Of a DNA stretch of 64,000 nt, positions 1 to 12,600 are shown piece by piece. Below the pieces are notes generated by a model. The model was not told the DNA's origin, did not search any database, and was given only the letters and a program-made list of their open reading frames with translations. The position numbers were made by a program, and so were the translations under genes. The first letter of the stretch is position 1, and every line of letters starts with the position of its first letter. The stretch spans positions 17,571,501-17,635,500 of the forward strand of contig AP031355.1 in NCBI GenBank assembly GCA_037833965.1, written 5' to 3'. The DNA is from Marchantia polymorpha subsp. ruderalis (taxonomy: Eukaryota; Streptophyta; Marchantiopsida; Marchantiales; Marchantiaceae).

Positions 1-607
1 AATTTCAAACTTCGCTTTCTAAATCGAAAGCGCATGAAAAGGCATTAGCAAATTTGTGGACAGGTTTGAGGCCCACAAGCTAAACATCACTTTCCCTAAT
101 CCTCATGGTGTCATCTTTATCCTCCTCACCTGACTGAAACTATTAATCTACATAATTTAAAATCAAAATTGCATGTCCTTCCGGATCAGTTGGATTGAAG
201 CATTGTTCAAGATCCCACTGAGTGCTTCTAACGCACCATTATGAATCTATGGCTGTCATTGCTTGTAAAGAATGACCTTGAGAAAGCTGGACAGGACTCT
301 AATAGTCCAGTATCAAGAAATTGCGCTTACACAACAGAACGGAAAGCTATCATCGGGTCAATGTCGCTGGCGTACCAAGAAAAGCAAGAACTTAGAACGA
401 AAACCAAAGATCCTCTTCTTTGAGGGGCATTGGTTAGATCCTCCTGTTGGATCAAACGCCAATTCCGACGAGATCTACAATCTGTGCAATAGCTCCAATC
501 TCGTCTGAAGTCTGGGCGACGTCATAAATAACTGATTGTTACTTCGATCAGGTACTTCCCGTTTGTTGTGAAAGTGAATTTTAATGTACAGTATCTGCTT
601 TTGATGA
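1..607. other. 3' flank of carrier gene, no gene seen
   Basis: AT-rich sequence downstream of the stop codon of the minus-strand carrier gene. Two short overlapping plus-strand open frames (241-508) show no recognisable domain and no splice context. The first few hundred bases below 608 probably include the carrier's 3' UTR. I see no other gene, RNA or repeat here. Confidence 0.5.
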
Positions 608-3600
608 TCAGTTCAAATGCATCCGCTTCTTCATCTCCTCATAAACCACGTACGTGATACTAGCAGCAGGTACAACTTTCAATAAGTTTGGGAACAGCCC
701 TTTGTAGAAGCCCTTTAAGCCCTCTCTTCTGAAAGTTTTCTGAAAGACATCAATCATGCCCGTGTACTGCACCTCTGAGCCACGGTGTTGAGCTTGCATT
801 CTGGAGTAACATGACGAACAAGACGTAGGCAGAAGTCAACAATTTTGCAATAAACTCGGAAAGTCTAGTTTGAGAGATAGAGAACAGGCTGCTAGAGAAC
901 CACACCATAATGTCAACAACTAATGCAATCGAAAGACTTACAGCGTGTAAAATGAAGCAGAAGATACCCATCATTGCCTAACTAGAACCAAACATAACGC
1001 ACTAGAAGAGTTCCCACACCTTGTCCTCACAAGTTGCAAGGGATACACAAAGCTGGCACCTACGGCTCCAGAAACTGTACCGCAAGTCAGTTGTATCATG
1101 GGGCCTGGATCTGCATTTTCCCACATTCAACAAAAATGTGCCCACAATCACGCCTCATATCCACCACAAGGAGACGGGAAGCCTGATCACAACTGATACA
1201 GATGAAAGCAAAACACACAGAGGGAGACGTTTGATCGTGAAAATAGGCTAGGAGTTCAGCCTGAACAGCCCATTCTTGAGCTCAGCCTTGTCCAAAATTG
1301 ACCTCGGGTAAGGGATGGAGGGCAGAACATCTCCACGCAGCATTGTGAGAACATTGAGAAGAAGTTGAAAGAAAAGCATTATAGAAGTTAGGCTTCCACT
1401 TACCAGTGTCCTTTGGCAAGAATTGACGTGTCCAGTCTCTCAACGTTTCGTAAGCAGCCAAGTCGATGCCGGCATAAGGAACCATTCCTAACAAAGATGG
1501 AACGAGGCCCCGATAAAATGCACGGGGGCCTTCATGGATCCAAATGTCCCGCGATAGAGCTGCCAGTGTCGGAGGTTTACCAGCTTCACATGCGAAGGTT
1601 TGTAACCGGGTCTTAACCAGGTCCATCGGGTAAATTGCTGTTTGCGCTACTGCTCCAGCACAACCACCAGCCACGAGACGTCCTAAAGGTCCAATTTCAT
1701 TCCTATCTCCGCTTTCGTCGAAGCCAACGACGTAGTCCTTCATCATCTCAAAGGCGTAGAACTTGATTGCAGACTCTGGAGCTACTTTCAAAACGTTGAT
1801 ACCATTTCCGCGGAAGAAGGCAAGCACACCTCCTTGTTGATACATTTGCGACAATCCACCGATCACTCCCCTCTTTGTAGGAGTATCAATCTGGACCTGC
1901 AGGAGAACCTTAAGACGGTCTAAGGGGGCAGTAGCTGTTCTTGAAATGGCTCCTGCGACTCCTCCGGCGAGCAGATATTTATACGCATGCAAATATCTGC
2001 TGATGCCCTCTGGAATGACGGCTTGTTCGCCTATGTCAACAATGCACACCTTCTCCCAGTACTGGTAAATGCTCTTCATTGTGACTTCGTGGGGAAACAG
2101 AAGCAAAAAATCACGCCACTCTGCGAAAGATATGACTCCATTTCTGTCTTTGTCGATGTGATCCACAAAACACTGCAATTCGTCGTCACTCACATCGATC
2201 CCTGCAGGCAGAATGACTCAAGTTCAGGGTTTACGGATATGAATTATGAAAGATCTGGACAGCGTTCAGTAAAGAACTGAAAATGTTAGATCAAGAGCAA
2301 TGTATGTTAAAACTGGCTTTCGTATCTTGAACAGTTTCAGAAACTCAAGATTGGATGGAGCAATATTTGCTGATAAACACATAGCTCTGGAGTCCAGCAT
2401 TTTGACATTTCATTCTCAAAATAATTTGGAAATCTCTGATCATGGACACTTTGTTGAAAAATCTCAACTTCATTCCATGTGAAAATATCAAGATCGCCAT
2501 GGTTGAGTCATCAGGTCATGAAGAACGACGAGCTCCATTTAAATCGACATTTTATCGTTGAGTCTAAATCGAGCGTCATAGAGGATAATACGCATGTGAC
2601 AGAGTATAGAGCGAGGTGGTACAGATGAGCCCGAAAATATATAATTAACAGAAACTATTTTCCAAACCATGAAACTGTCATAAATGAGAGAATTACGAAC
2701 TCTAGGATGTACCGGACAATGAATTTTTTAATTTTTGTTGCCCCGTCTAGAAAAGAAATTTACTCCCTTCTCCGTCTATGCAATCAAGATCTAAAAGAAG
2801 AGCTAGCAAACTTGATTTTGGGTCGAAGGGCTCAAAATTCTGTAGGTGAATTATCCACTGTAAAAGAAATCAAACATCGTGAAGCTCCGAACAGTGAATG
2901 CTTCAAGCTCGTGTTACTGGTTAATCGCTCATGGTTCGTATAGGATTGGACTAATTCCTATAGAAGTCCTGACTCTTATATCGGCAGTGGCTAAATTAGA
3001 ACCAACTTTCACGGAAAGTTTGGCTTATCAGAATGGAAGGAAAAGCCCAGAGCATTTCTGGATTCACTGCATTCTTAGATTATGGCTGCCGCCGGGAATT
3101 CGTTCAAACTCTTGAATAGCTGCGATTTCCGACAAAAGGTAGGGCAGGATCCCATAAACTGACAAACAATACGAGCGGAGAACAAAGAACACAGTACCGG
3201 CTCGAAGCAAAGCTTCACCAAGCTCCTCCAGCTGCAGAACACCGTTGTGTTTCACGTCAATCTCCCGGAACATCTGATACAGTTCCAATTCCTTGGCATC
3301 CATATACTTTTTGAACTCGTCGAAGTCGACTTGACCATCACGGTTGGAATCGCAAACGTTGAGTAGATCAGCTGCATACTTGTACTGATAAGGTATAGAG
3401 AACGTCTGGAACCCATCCTTGATGAGCTTCTGATCCAAGTATCCACTCTTCTCCGTGTCAAAACGATCGAACAGGCTTCGGATCCTCTGGTCCCTCTGTC
3501 CCTTGCTCTCCTGCAGTGCCTGCTCGACGTCTCTTAAATCGGCCCTACTCGCCTCCGATGCTTCATAAGATTGCGACGCTGCTTCTCTACGTTGCGTTGA

Positions 3601-3666
3601 TTCGGAATTTGTTTCACCGCTGGTTTTGCTCGCTGTTTCACTGACCTCAGCTGCTGTACCTGTCAT
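608..3666 (-). CDS. Calcium-dependent mitochondrial ATP-Mg/Pi-type carrier (APC/SCaMC family), 4 exons
   Basis: Predicted 516-residue solute carrier of the mitochondrial inner membrane. The family exchanges ATP-Mg or ADP for phosphate under Ca2+ control. Exons on the minus strand are 3666-3198, 2201-1404, 1110-1020 and 800-608; all joins keep frame and use GT-AG. The N-terminal half has four EF-hand loops near residues 70-81, 106-117, 137-148 and 173-184. EF2 ([12 protein letters not shown]) and EF4 ([12 protein letters not shown]) are canonical; EF3 is degenerate. The C-terminal half has three carrier repeats with signatures PLDRLK (249), PMDLVK (348) and PLQLVR (446); Q in the third signature is, as I recall, usual for plant members. 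ATG 3666 is the only in-frame ATG upstream of EF1; the frame stays open further upstream without another ATG. The family call is secure; the exact transported substrate is inferred. Confidence 0.93.
2202..3197 (-). other. Intron 1 of the carrier gene
   Basis: 996-bp AT-rich intron. The donor is GCCG|GTACTG just below 3198 and the acceptor is CTGCAG|GG at 2201. The join is phase 1 and restores a continuous EF-hand region (LRAG then IDVSDDE). It falls between the third and fourth EF-hands. Short open frames inside it look like chance frames. Confidence 0.85.
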
Positions 3667-4378
3667 ATCTTCTTCGCTGCACGCGACCTCAACCTCCCCC
3701 GAAGAGAACAGATGCGCCCCGCACCCACTCTCGAAAAATTTCCAGACAATCCCCAAGCCGATCCCACCACCAAAACCAGACGAATCCGTCTCGCAGAAAC
3801 CAAAACTCTATACAATTCTGCTATGGATGCAGCCAGGACAGAGCCGCGGGGCTCGACCGCACCGCATCCACAAGGAACGCGACCGAATTCCGCTTGGATG
3901 TAGTCACAGCAACGACGAGTGCAGCAGCAGCAGGTGCCTGCGTATCACTCCATGCTCCTGCTAGGCCCGCCAAGCACCTGCACGCGCATCTTTCGAATCT
4001 GTCTTCTATCTGCGAACTCCCGTTGCCGATCGAAGACAGAGAGTTGTCCGGTCCCCCGTCTGCCCTATCACCTCCTCCCCCGGGTCCTTCGGCCAGCGAA
4101 TAAACAAAACATAATGCGTCAAAAAGTCTTCTCCATTCGCAAGCGGACAACGACACGAGCTCCCACTCTCGGCTCTCGCTGGAGGCGAATTTAGCGACCG
4201 CGCCCCATCGCAAGCAGCGCAATCGGCATCAGATAGACTGCCATACCCGAACACTCGTCCCCATTCAGGAAAATCCCGCGGAATAAGCGCTCCGAATGAT
4301 ATGATCGATCCACCCCCACCCTGTGACCCGCCCCGGATTCTCTCTCGATCGATCTCTCAAATCTATCGTTCTCGCTCT

Positions 4379-4405
4379 CGTCTCACCTCACCTCACCTCA
4401 CCTCA
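4379..4405. repeat. CTCAC pentanucleotide repeat
   Basis: About 4-5 tandem copies of CTCAC in the GC-rich region upstream of the carrier gene. A simple microsatellite. Confidence 0.85.
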
Positions 4406-4469
4406 TGCCATCCATCCTCCCCTCCCCCGGCCCTCTTCCCTCTCGTCCGTGGCTGCGCCGAATCGCTCA

Positions 4470-4502
4470 GAGGGTCGAGGGTCGAGGGTCGAGGATCGAG
4501 GA
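4470..4502. repeat. GGGTCGA heptanucleotide repeat
   Basis: About four tandem copies of a 7-bp unit (GGGTCGA, the last one degenerate) in the carrier upstream region. Confidence 0.85.
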
Positions 4503-4659
4503 GACCGCATTCGGTGATCGATCGGTCGACCAGCGCAGCGCCCAGCAAGAAGCGAGAGCCCCCGGGGCCCCGAGCACGAGCGGAAGCTGCTCCGCCATGG
4601 CTACCGCCCGCTGCTGGCCGGGCGCCCGGCACGCTCCTCGCTCACTCCCTCGCTTGTGC

Positions 4660-4686
4660 GTCACCTGTCACCTGTCACCTGTCACC
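4660..4686. repeat. CACCTGT heptanucleotide repeat
   Basis: Three and a half tandem copies of a 7-bp unit, each containing an E-box-like CACCTG. It lies about 1 kb upstream of the carrier start. Any regulatory role is speculative. Confidence 0.8.
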
Positions 4687-5200
4687 GGAGAGCCGACGGA
4701 TGATCCCGGGACACACTCACGTACATGCTCCCGTACGTCTCTTTACCATTCACGGCCGGGAAGTGCTCGGAGAAGGCGAGGCGAGGCGACCGTCGATCGG
4801 CCCACGTCTTCGCCATTGACGGTCATCGGTGATCGGTGCAGGCCCGTCTATATTTCTCTCGATGGCTCTCGTCCGGTCGATGGAATGCGGCCGGTGCCGG
4901 AGGATTCATTTTCTCGGTCGGTGCCCGACTTTCTTCTTCTCGGTCGCCGTCATGTTCTCGTTCAGCGGCTCGTTGCATATTTCTGTCCGTCCAGGGGTTC
5001 CACCGGTGCACGCGACGTGGCAGTCGCCTGACACGCCTGGACTTTGCCGGTCGGATCAACCAATGAGGGATACCGAAATTAACACGTGGCAGTGCTTTTC
5101 ACGCTGTCCGTCCACGAAAGTGTCCGATTGCCAGTATTGCCGGATTCCGCTGGCTTCCGATAATATCCTCTCTGGGAGGAAAGTTTTTGCACCCGATTTA

Positions 5201-8200
5201 TTTCAAGTCACCCAGAAATAAAATAAAAATACTTCAGCTAATTCCTGACACAGTGATTTATGCTTCCCACTTGCCCATATTTACTTTGCGGATACCGTAA
5301 GAACTTAATTGAGGGTCTCCTGCGGTACTTCGTTAAATAGAAGGGGTCTGAACGGGAACCGCTGAACCTAAGCTCAAGAAATATAAATGGAATATCACAC
5401 TATCGAAGAAGTTGCCTTTAATGTACTGCGCACGTGGTCCTATACTCCCCCCGTTTCCCATATCACTGTGAAGAGTACTTCATTCCGGATTCTTTCAATT
5501 TAAGCCCCTCTGATAATTCCTCGGTACCATCAATGACTAGGTTGATATGGAATTGTACATCTGAAGCAGCGTATCCGAAAATTCTGACGATGACGCAAGA
5601 AGAATTAAGACGGTGGGCTGGTCTCTCTTTTAATAAAAAGAAATAATGAATAGTATGATGTAGGAGACATAAAACCAATGACTTTAAATAGGAGTACTCC
5701 GAGTAATTGTATACATGATGTCAATATCTACATATGCGTATCTTATACAGAGCCAATGCATGTTCACCTCAAAACTCCATAATAGTGCTGAGAGCATAAA
5801 CCAATTATTGCGTTGTGCAATCTGACCCGTTTCTTCATTGCACTGCACCAATGACGGAAAGGAGTGCTCCCTGGGACTCTAGGGAAAAAAAGGGCACGTT
5901 TTAGTTTGATGCTGCGGGACGTACCTCGGAGCAATGAAATTTATTTTCCGGGTGGGCGTGTCGCATGCAGCCATCTTAGCACTGGACCTTGGGAGAAGCC
6001 TTTGAATTTTCTTGAGGCCACCCTCAAAAGCTGTGATAAAACTGACGAATCTGGACAACAAAACCTAGAAGGACGACTAAGTGACTGATAAATCAGGTCC
6101 TCTGCCTGGGGAGCATACTATTCAGAGGTCTGAGTACAGATACTGTAGCTCATGTACTCAGATCCAAAAAGAATCACAAGCTTTATCTGGAATAGAGTTC
6201 AAAATACATGCTCAATTGAATTTCTTGATTCTTAGATTGCATGTAAATTATGTAATGGACTGATAAAGATTTTACGTCGACAATTGGAATAAACCCTTGA
6301 TAGATCTCTCTATTTACGTGTGTGGAAGCTCCGGTGTGATGGGATCGTTGTAGGAATATAATTTTGCGTGGCATCAGGTGAGACTTTGCTAAATGCACGG
6401 TGTGTACTTGTCAATTTAGTTAGTAAAAGCTCCACCAGATTGTCAACCACGGAGAATATTCTTGGATTCTTTGTCCAAGTATCCAAGTTCTTAAGCCCTA
6501 AATGTCTTAAATAATGTATCAAAGTCAACTCGTTAGCATCCACACCTGGGAAACTACCGTCAAACACTGGAAAAATGATTTTAAGTCGAATAAAATAGCA
6601 ATCGTCATCCACACGTGCGAACCTACCGTGAAACACTGGGGTCTAAATTTCAGTCTTGAAAGATTGAGTTCTCAAAAACAAGGATATCATTCTAGAACGG
6701 TGTAGCGACCTCGAAGGTCTCCATCTGTCTACGTGTCATGTAACAGTCATGAGTCTAGCTTACTCTAATTAAATCAATTGTCACATTATACAGTACTTGT
6801 AACATCATAAACCCTCATATCGTAGAATTTTCAAATACATTTAATCAATACTTTTGACTCAATCTAGAGTTTTGATTCTGGTACCCACAAATGTTCTCTA
6901 CCATGAGAGAGTTGGACTTTCTCTCGCGGAAGTGTGCACGTCATTAATAGTACAGGCGGATGGAGCTCATATACCATTCTACTTTTGCATTCAGTACTTT
7001 CGAAGTAGACGAAGTAATTTGAGTCCAATCGAGTTTATTCCTACTGAATCTTTCATGACTTTTTCAGTTTATTATCTTTTCTGTACAGTTGGTTAGTTTT
7101 TTCGCTGTAAGAAGTCTAAAAGATGAACCAGATTCTTATGGACAATTGTAACAACACACTAAACCAGTGACACCAATCAGTGAAGGTCAAGGATCTGCGT
7201 GTATGATTGAAGCGTAGTAAGAATCAACGTCTAATGCAGGACCATACTTCGGCGTGATACGCTTGGATATTTTTTTATACTCTTTTCAGATCGCGCAAGA
7301 ATTGCAGCAGATGATTTGCATTATGTTCAAGACGACATATCTCAATTCCTGTCAGTAGAATGTCACATGAATGTGTCAGCTTAAGAAAGTTGATCGAATT
7401 AGTAAAGAAGGCGAGAGATGTGTGAGTCGCAGTACAGAATATTAACTCATGACCAAGTCCCTGTACCCATAATCAGCCATAGTCGTGTTGTGCAGTATGT
7501 TTATACTCCGAATGAAATCGGTATCACATACGGCAATAATTGTACCATTCGTTTCTTTTTTGGAGATTTTTCTATGACGGGCCGAGTTTCTTGTAGATAA
7601 TCCTGTATTTCTGACACGGAAAATTTTCTTAAGCATTCGAGTCTCTTGTTTGATGTGACAAATACGTCTTAACATACTGTGGATGAAATTTGTCACTGTC
7701 AAGAATGTCGTAGCTCCATTTATTACAGAGTCTGATAGTCGACAAGAGTCAACTTTTTCCGTAGACCTTTAGATTATTCGATTCCATATTGTTCTTTTGA
7801 CATACACTGATGTTTCGGACTAGATTACCAAGTTTCTAGATGGAATTTTCATTCTCTAGGATCCTGTGAGAGCAAGATCCCGATCTTCGGACGCGAGTTT
7901 TTAACTTCAGATTGTATAATAAAGGTGTCATGAATGTATCACTCCTGGGTTTCTGGTGACGATAATGTTTCATCAGAGCCAAGTCCCAAGTGCTGTCTTC
8001 CAACAGGACAAATATCCTAAGGAGATAAGTACTTGCGAAGCTTTGCTCGCGGTCATTGGAACATTGGAACATGGATTCTACATCCTGGAATCGGGACCTA
8101 TTTTTATATCTCATCATACAGTCTCAGAAAGTGACACAAGCACAGAAACTTGTCCTGCAAGATTTCAGATTCCTACTCAGAGCAAATACATTACATTACT

Positions 8201-9611
8201 CGACATGAAAATACGGAATCAACCACAGTCAAAACGATGAAAGCCAAGAGTCGAGGATTTCTCAAACTGTGAGCTACTTGGATGAGAACGCCAGTGTCTA
8301 CCCTTCTTGTGATTGGGCGGAGCACTTACATTTTGTAGTAGCCATTTACATTTTTATGTATATATGGATGATTACATATTACCACCGATTGGGACTTTTG
8401 TCTGATGAACCTCCGCTGCATGTTTTCATAGGGCTGATAAACGCTTCTACTTACATCATTGCTGCAATATCACCTTATCTTTGATGTACCATGTTAATAT
8501 ACATCGACCAGAGTCTAAGCTGTCCAAGAACTTACTTAGCTCCTCCAACTTCTCCACAATTTGTAACTCCTGTAGGGCTTGTTGAACCCTGAGTTTCCAG
8601 GAGATTTAACCTCTCCATTGCTCAGTCAGCTCCCAGATGTATGACGAACACTAACAAACCCAACCGTCTAGGGTGCTGAGCTCGTATAAAATAGAAATGC
8701 AACATACGGTATTTTTGCAAACTTACACGAAGCTGATAATGTACGAACATTTCCAACCGATTAATTTATTTCGATTCATTCGAATCGCCAATATACAATG
8801 TCTACACAAATTCGTGATAAGCCACGAAAATGTCCATCTATTCTCTATTGCCGAGGGTCACTTTCATTCCAGTGAATTGATTACATATGGAAACGATGTA
8901 ATCTGTCTGATCTCTGTAAATTACAAACTGAAACTTCTGCGTAACATTCTGCCTTACTAGAAGTTCCGTAGTAGCACAATATCTTGAATAGTCATTGTGT
9001 GACAGATGTTTTGGGCACGAGGAATATGTACAGATTACAAAATTCTAAAGCGGTTTTTGGCATCAATCCTCCGTTAGCTCATACTGACGAGTCGAAAGCT
9101 GTTACATGATAGATACCGACCTCGTAAAAAGCACTAGCAGCCCTCTGACAATCCAGAAGTCTTGTATCCAACTTAGAGATTGAACTCTCTCGCTTCATTT
9201 CTCCTCAGCCAAAATAGTAGACTTCTTCGAAAGGAATTGGGGGCCTGCAAAAATATAACAAACGGAGCAGCTCAATACCAGCACTTTTAACACTATCTGA
9301 TTTTCTTCTATCACTGTAAATATGGTATATTGTAACAGAAATATAAGTATATTAAGAGATCAATAAGCACAGCGTGTGTATTACCCCCTTCCCACTAAAG
9401 CGATACTCTGTACTAGTTCAATCGCCCTCCTTTACTTCAAACTTTGAACTCTACGCAGTTATTTGAAACACGTCTCTTCTTTTCCCCAGACTATTTCCAT
9501 CTGCTGAATTGCGCAAGCTTTGAATTGTATAAGTCGAACTTGAGAATCCTAGAATTCAGTGACGATTGAGAAACTGCATGCTTAGGAATGCTCGAAAGCT
9601 GTGCGGTACGC
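5201..9611. other. AT-rich intergenic DNA, no recognised gene
   Basis: 4.4 kb between the carrier upstream region and the 3' end of gamma-glutamyl hydrolase. Only short open frames without domains or credible splice chains are present. One two-copy tandem duplication (6537-6661) is listed separately. The last few hundred bases should include the hydrolase 3' UTR. Confidence 0.5.
6537..6661. repeat. Two-copy tandem duplication, 69-bp period
   Basis: A block with the core CATCCACAC, then ACTACCGT or CCTACCGT, then AAACACTGG, occurs near 6537-6593 and again near 6606-6661. The copies differ at several positions, so the duplication is not recent. Confidence 0.6.
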
Positions 9612-12600
9612 TTACGGAATTTTGCCGAGGAACACTGGCTGGTAGTTGTTGACAAGTAGATTATTTACTTCATCCTGTGAAGATGGAGCGTGCGATGACT
9701 TTCGCGCTTCACTGCAATCGTTGAGTCAAACATACTTTTAGTGCAGTCCCTGTCTGAAGAAAAAGAGAACTAAAACAGAGGGATCGTTTCTGCACATTTT
9801 GCACAATGAAGAGACTTAATTCATAGTGAGTACCTGATAAAATAGTCTGCGATGCTCTGAGAAAGCTGGATGGCAGCCGCGCTGTGTGGTATGGTGTTGT
9901 AGGTCCATTCGAACATATTTTTCTGTCGAAAAAATCAAATCTCTTCTGAGTTAGCTGAATGTTCATGTCACAAGACTTGTGTGTGTACCCAGTTGTTCTT
10001 TCAAATTTCAGATGTTCTACGTCTTACTATCTTTTACATGCATTCGATACAGAAGATGATGTTTCCATCCGTATAAAGAGAACAATTAATGCTCATGAGA
10101 AGCATCAACTACATGTTGTGAAAAACATCGAACGGATTGCCAATGGATCCCAACTCATTTCAATCTTGTCCACGAGTTCAATAACTATCAAGGCCTCCGC
10201 AAAAGTCCTCACAAAACGGTAATCTCAAAAATTTCTATACCTCAGGATGGAACATGGTGGCTGTTACTGGATATTTCTTGCCTTGAACGGAAGAAACGTA
10301 CATCTGTTTCATAAACACGTGATTTTTTAGAACCTTAACTCAAAACAGAAAATGGTTCTAGCATGTGCCCCAATAGCTTGGGGTTGAATGATACGAAGAT
10401 CTAAATAACCATGTCGAATTCGAAGTTACGAGGGAGGTACGCTTACCTGCCCGTAGTCGTCAGGACTGAGAGTGAGCACCTCAAAGAAATCTGCGAGAGG
10501 TTTCGTGGAGGCAAATGTTGCAGGTGTGATGCCCATCTGTCAACAGAGTCCACAACATATCAGCTCCACGTATGGTGAGAGGCTTTCCGACAGGCCTCTA
10601 CTTTAAAATTTCCAATCAAATTGGCTTCACACCTCATGATCCAGTAACAGATGAAGAGACACGATTGCAACAACTCACCTTGTGGTTCATTATCGTCAAA
10701 GGAACAGTTGGTATCTTCTCCAGAACATCCTCCGGAACCCTGAGGAAAGTGCCATGCAAATGAGTACGGTAGCGTTGAACGCAGTGCAGCGTCCATGGTG
10801 ACACTTGAGTTTGAAACATCCAAACTTCGTGTCGCTAACTCGACACACTAATAAAGTGGACAGCGCAGTCAATCCCCATCAGCAATTACGAGATTCTCTT
10901 CCGAAACTGAACATTTGAGTAATCAGAACCCTCGATAATCCAATATCAGAGTGCCTTGTTACAACATCCGGGAGGCACAAGTTTCAGATCTCTATCACAA
11001 GTTAATTGCGGCATGTTGAGATTTTCAACTCTTGCTAGCCTTTGACGGTTAAGAGAGACTCCAGTTCCTCTTCATATTCACAATTCAACAAGAACTTTAT
11101 CTCTTGAAGTTGGTACGCTTCAAAAGTCACGAGCTCTCACATTTACATATAATTGTCTGCCTTTAGAGCTCGATGTACAGTCAATCCCATTGGCTTGACA
11201 AGTCAAGCCAATGGGATTGACTTGTGAATCAGATAATTTTTATGTTGTTCCTTCAATCTATGGAATTCATGATGTAGTAGGAAAAAAGTTTGAAATCAGA
11301 TTACAGTCCACTCTCTCTTACTCTAACCGGGATAGTGCAACATTCCAGAGGGGTTTATCCGAAAACTTGAATGGTGAAGAGTTATCAGTAGGACCCCCTG
11401 ACAGATTACGAGCAGGCAAAGATTTGTATCCACAAATCAGCGACATCATTACTTTTATCCGGATCTCTACACTTTAGAAAAGTCACAACCAGAACGGCAA
11501 ACCAATAGCGGAATCCGCACCGGCGCTGTCCAAAGATATAAATCAAATGATCCATCATATCATTCAAGTAAACACCTAGATTCGCAAGCATGAGTGTTAC
11601 AACCAGAAAACATTACTTGGACCAGGGCTTAGTGCAATTCTACAGATCTGCTGAACGGATTGTAACTCAATTGTTACTCCCAACGAACACCTTGCGAAGT
11701 TCATGAGTTTCTATTTTAATTTTAAATATCTAGGGGAAAGATAAAATAGAATTATTCACGATAATGGTCACTCAAATATTAAATCATCTCATTCTTAAAT
11801 AGTTATGAATTGCACGAATAACGTGTCTATCAAATATAGAAATGAGGTACCTGGTCAATTTTGAGTTCCAAAACGTTTAATGACCTAGAGTGAAACATAC
11901 TATGGAATAGTATACACTATAGTAGCCCGGAAGTATCCGCAAAGAGTCTTGGTGGATTTTAACGATCTCCGGAACCGGTTCGAATTCGGCCAAGAATTAC
12001 AGAGAGCAAAAGGACTTGGCCTTTACCGGTTATTTCTGAAGCTCTGCAACTATTGCGAATGGACAATCTACTGAATGATTTGACACAAATGAAAAAAGAA
12101 GAAGCAAATTTTAAATCGGAAGGTGTAATTATTGGCACAACAATTCTCCACGTAACTGTAGCCCTCTCGTCAGTCACCCGTTTAAGAATAAGTACCACGT
12201 TTTATTCATGGCATGGGTCGGTCCTACTCCCTTATCTAAAGTCAGGTTCCTCCTCCCACTAGAGAAAGTGGGGAACTGAATCAAGGCATCCTCTAGAAGG
12301 AAAAGTGTTTCGCACTGCACGAGATGTTCAAGAAACTCTGAACGGGCGATCAAGCAAACTCATCCGATCAGCAGAATTTCAAGAAGGTGGGCTTACCATT
12401 TGAAGAAGCTCTTGCTTTTCTTGCTCTCGTCGATGAACTGAAGGGTGGCGGGCGTCTTCTTGGCAATGCAGCTCTCCATCATATTACGCTGCGTTCGGAC
12501 AAACAATCACGTCCCGTTCTATTACGCTTGGACAGGCACATTCTGGGCTATTGAGAGGCATCTCGAATTCCAGGAAATGCGCTACGTCATCAGCTTGCTC

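Larger units (their letters stand above)
3667..5200. promoter_or_regulatory. GC-rich upstream region of the carrier gene with short tandem repeats
   Basis: CpG-rich sequence between the carrier start codon and AT-rich DNA. Many overlapping open frames occur here on both strands, as expected from GC content alone, and none shows a domain. It contains three short tandem repeats, listed separately. A role as 5' UTR and promoter of the minus-strand carrier gene is inferred from position and composition. I could not place a transcription start. Confidence 0.4.

Noticed and set aside
3821-4254. Minus-strand frames of 80-133 codons just upstream of the carrier ATG
   Set aside because: They lie in a different frame or are separated by stops from the carrier start, and show no targeting peptide continuous with it.
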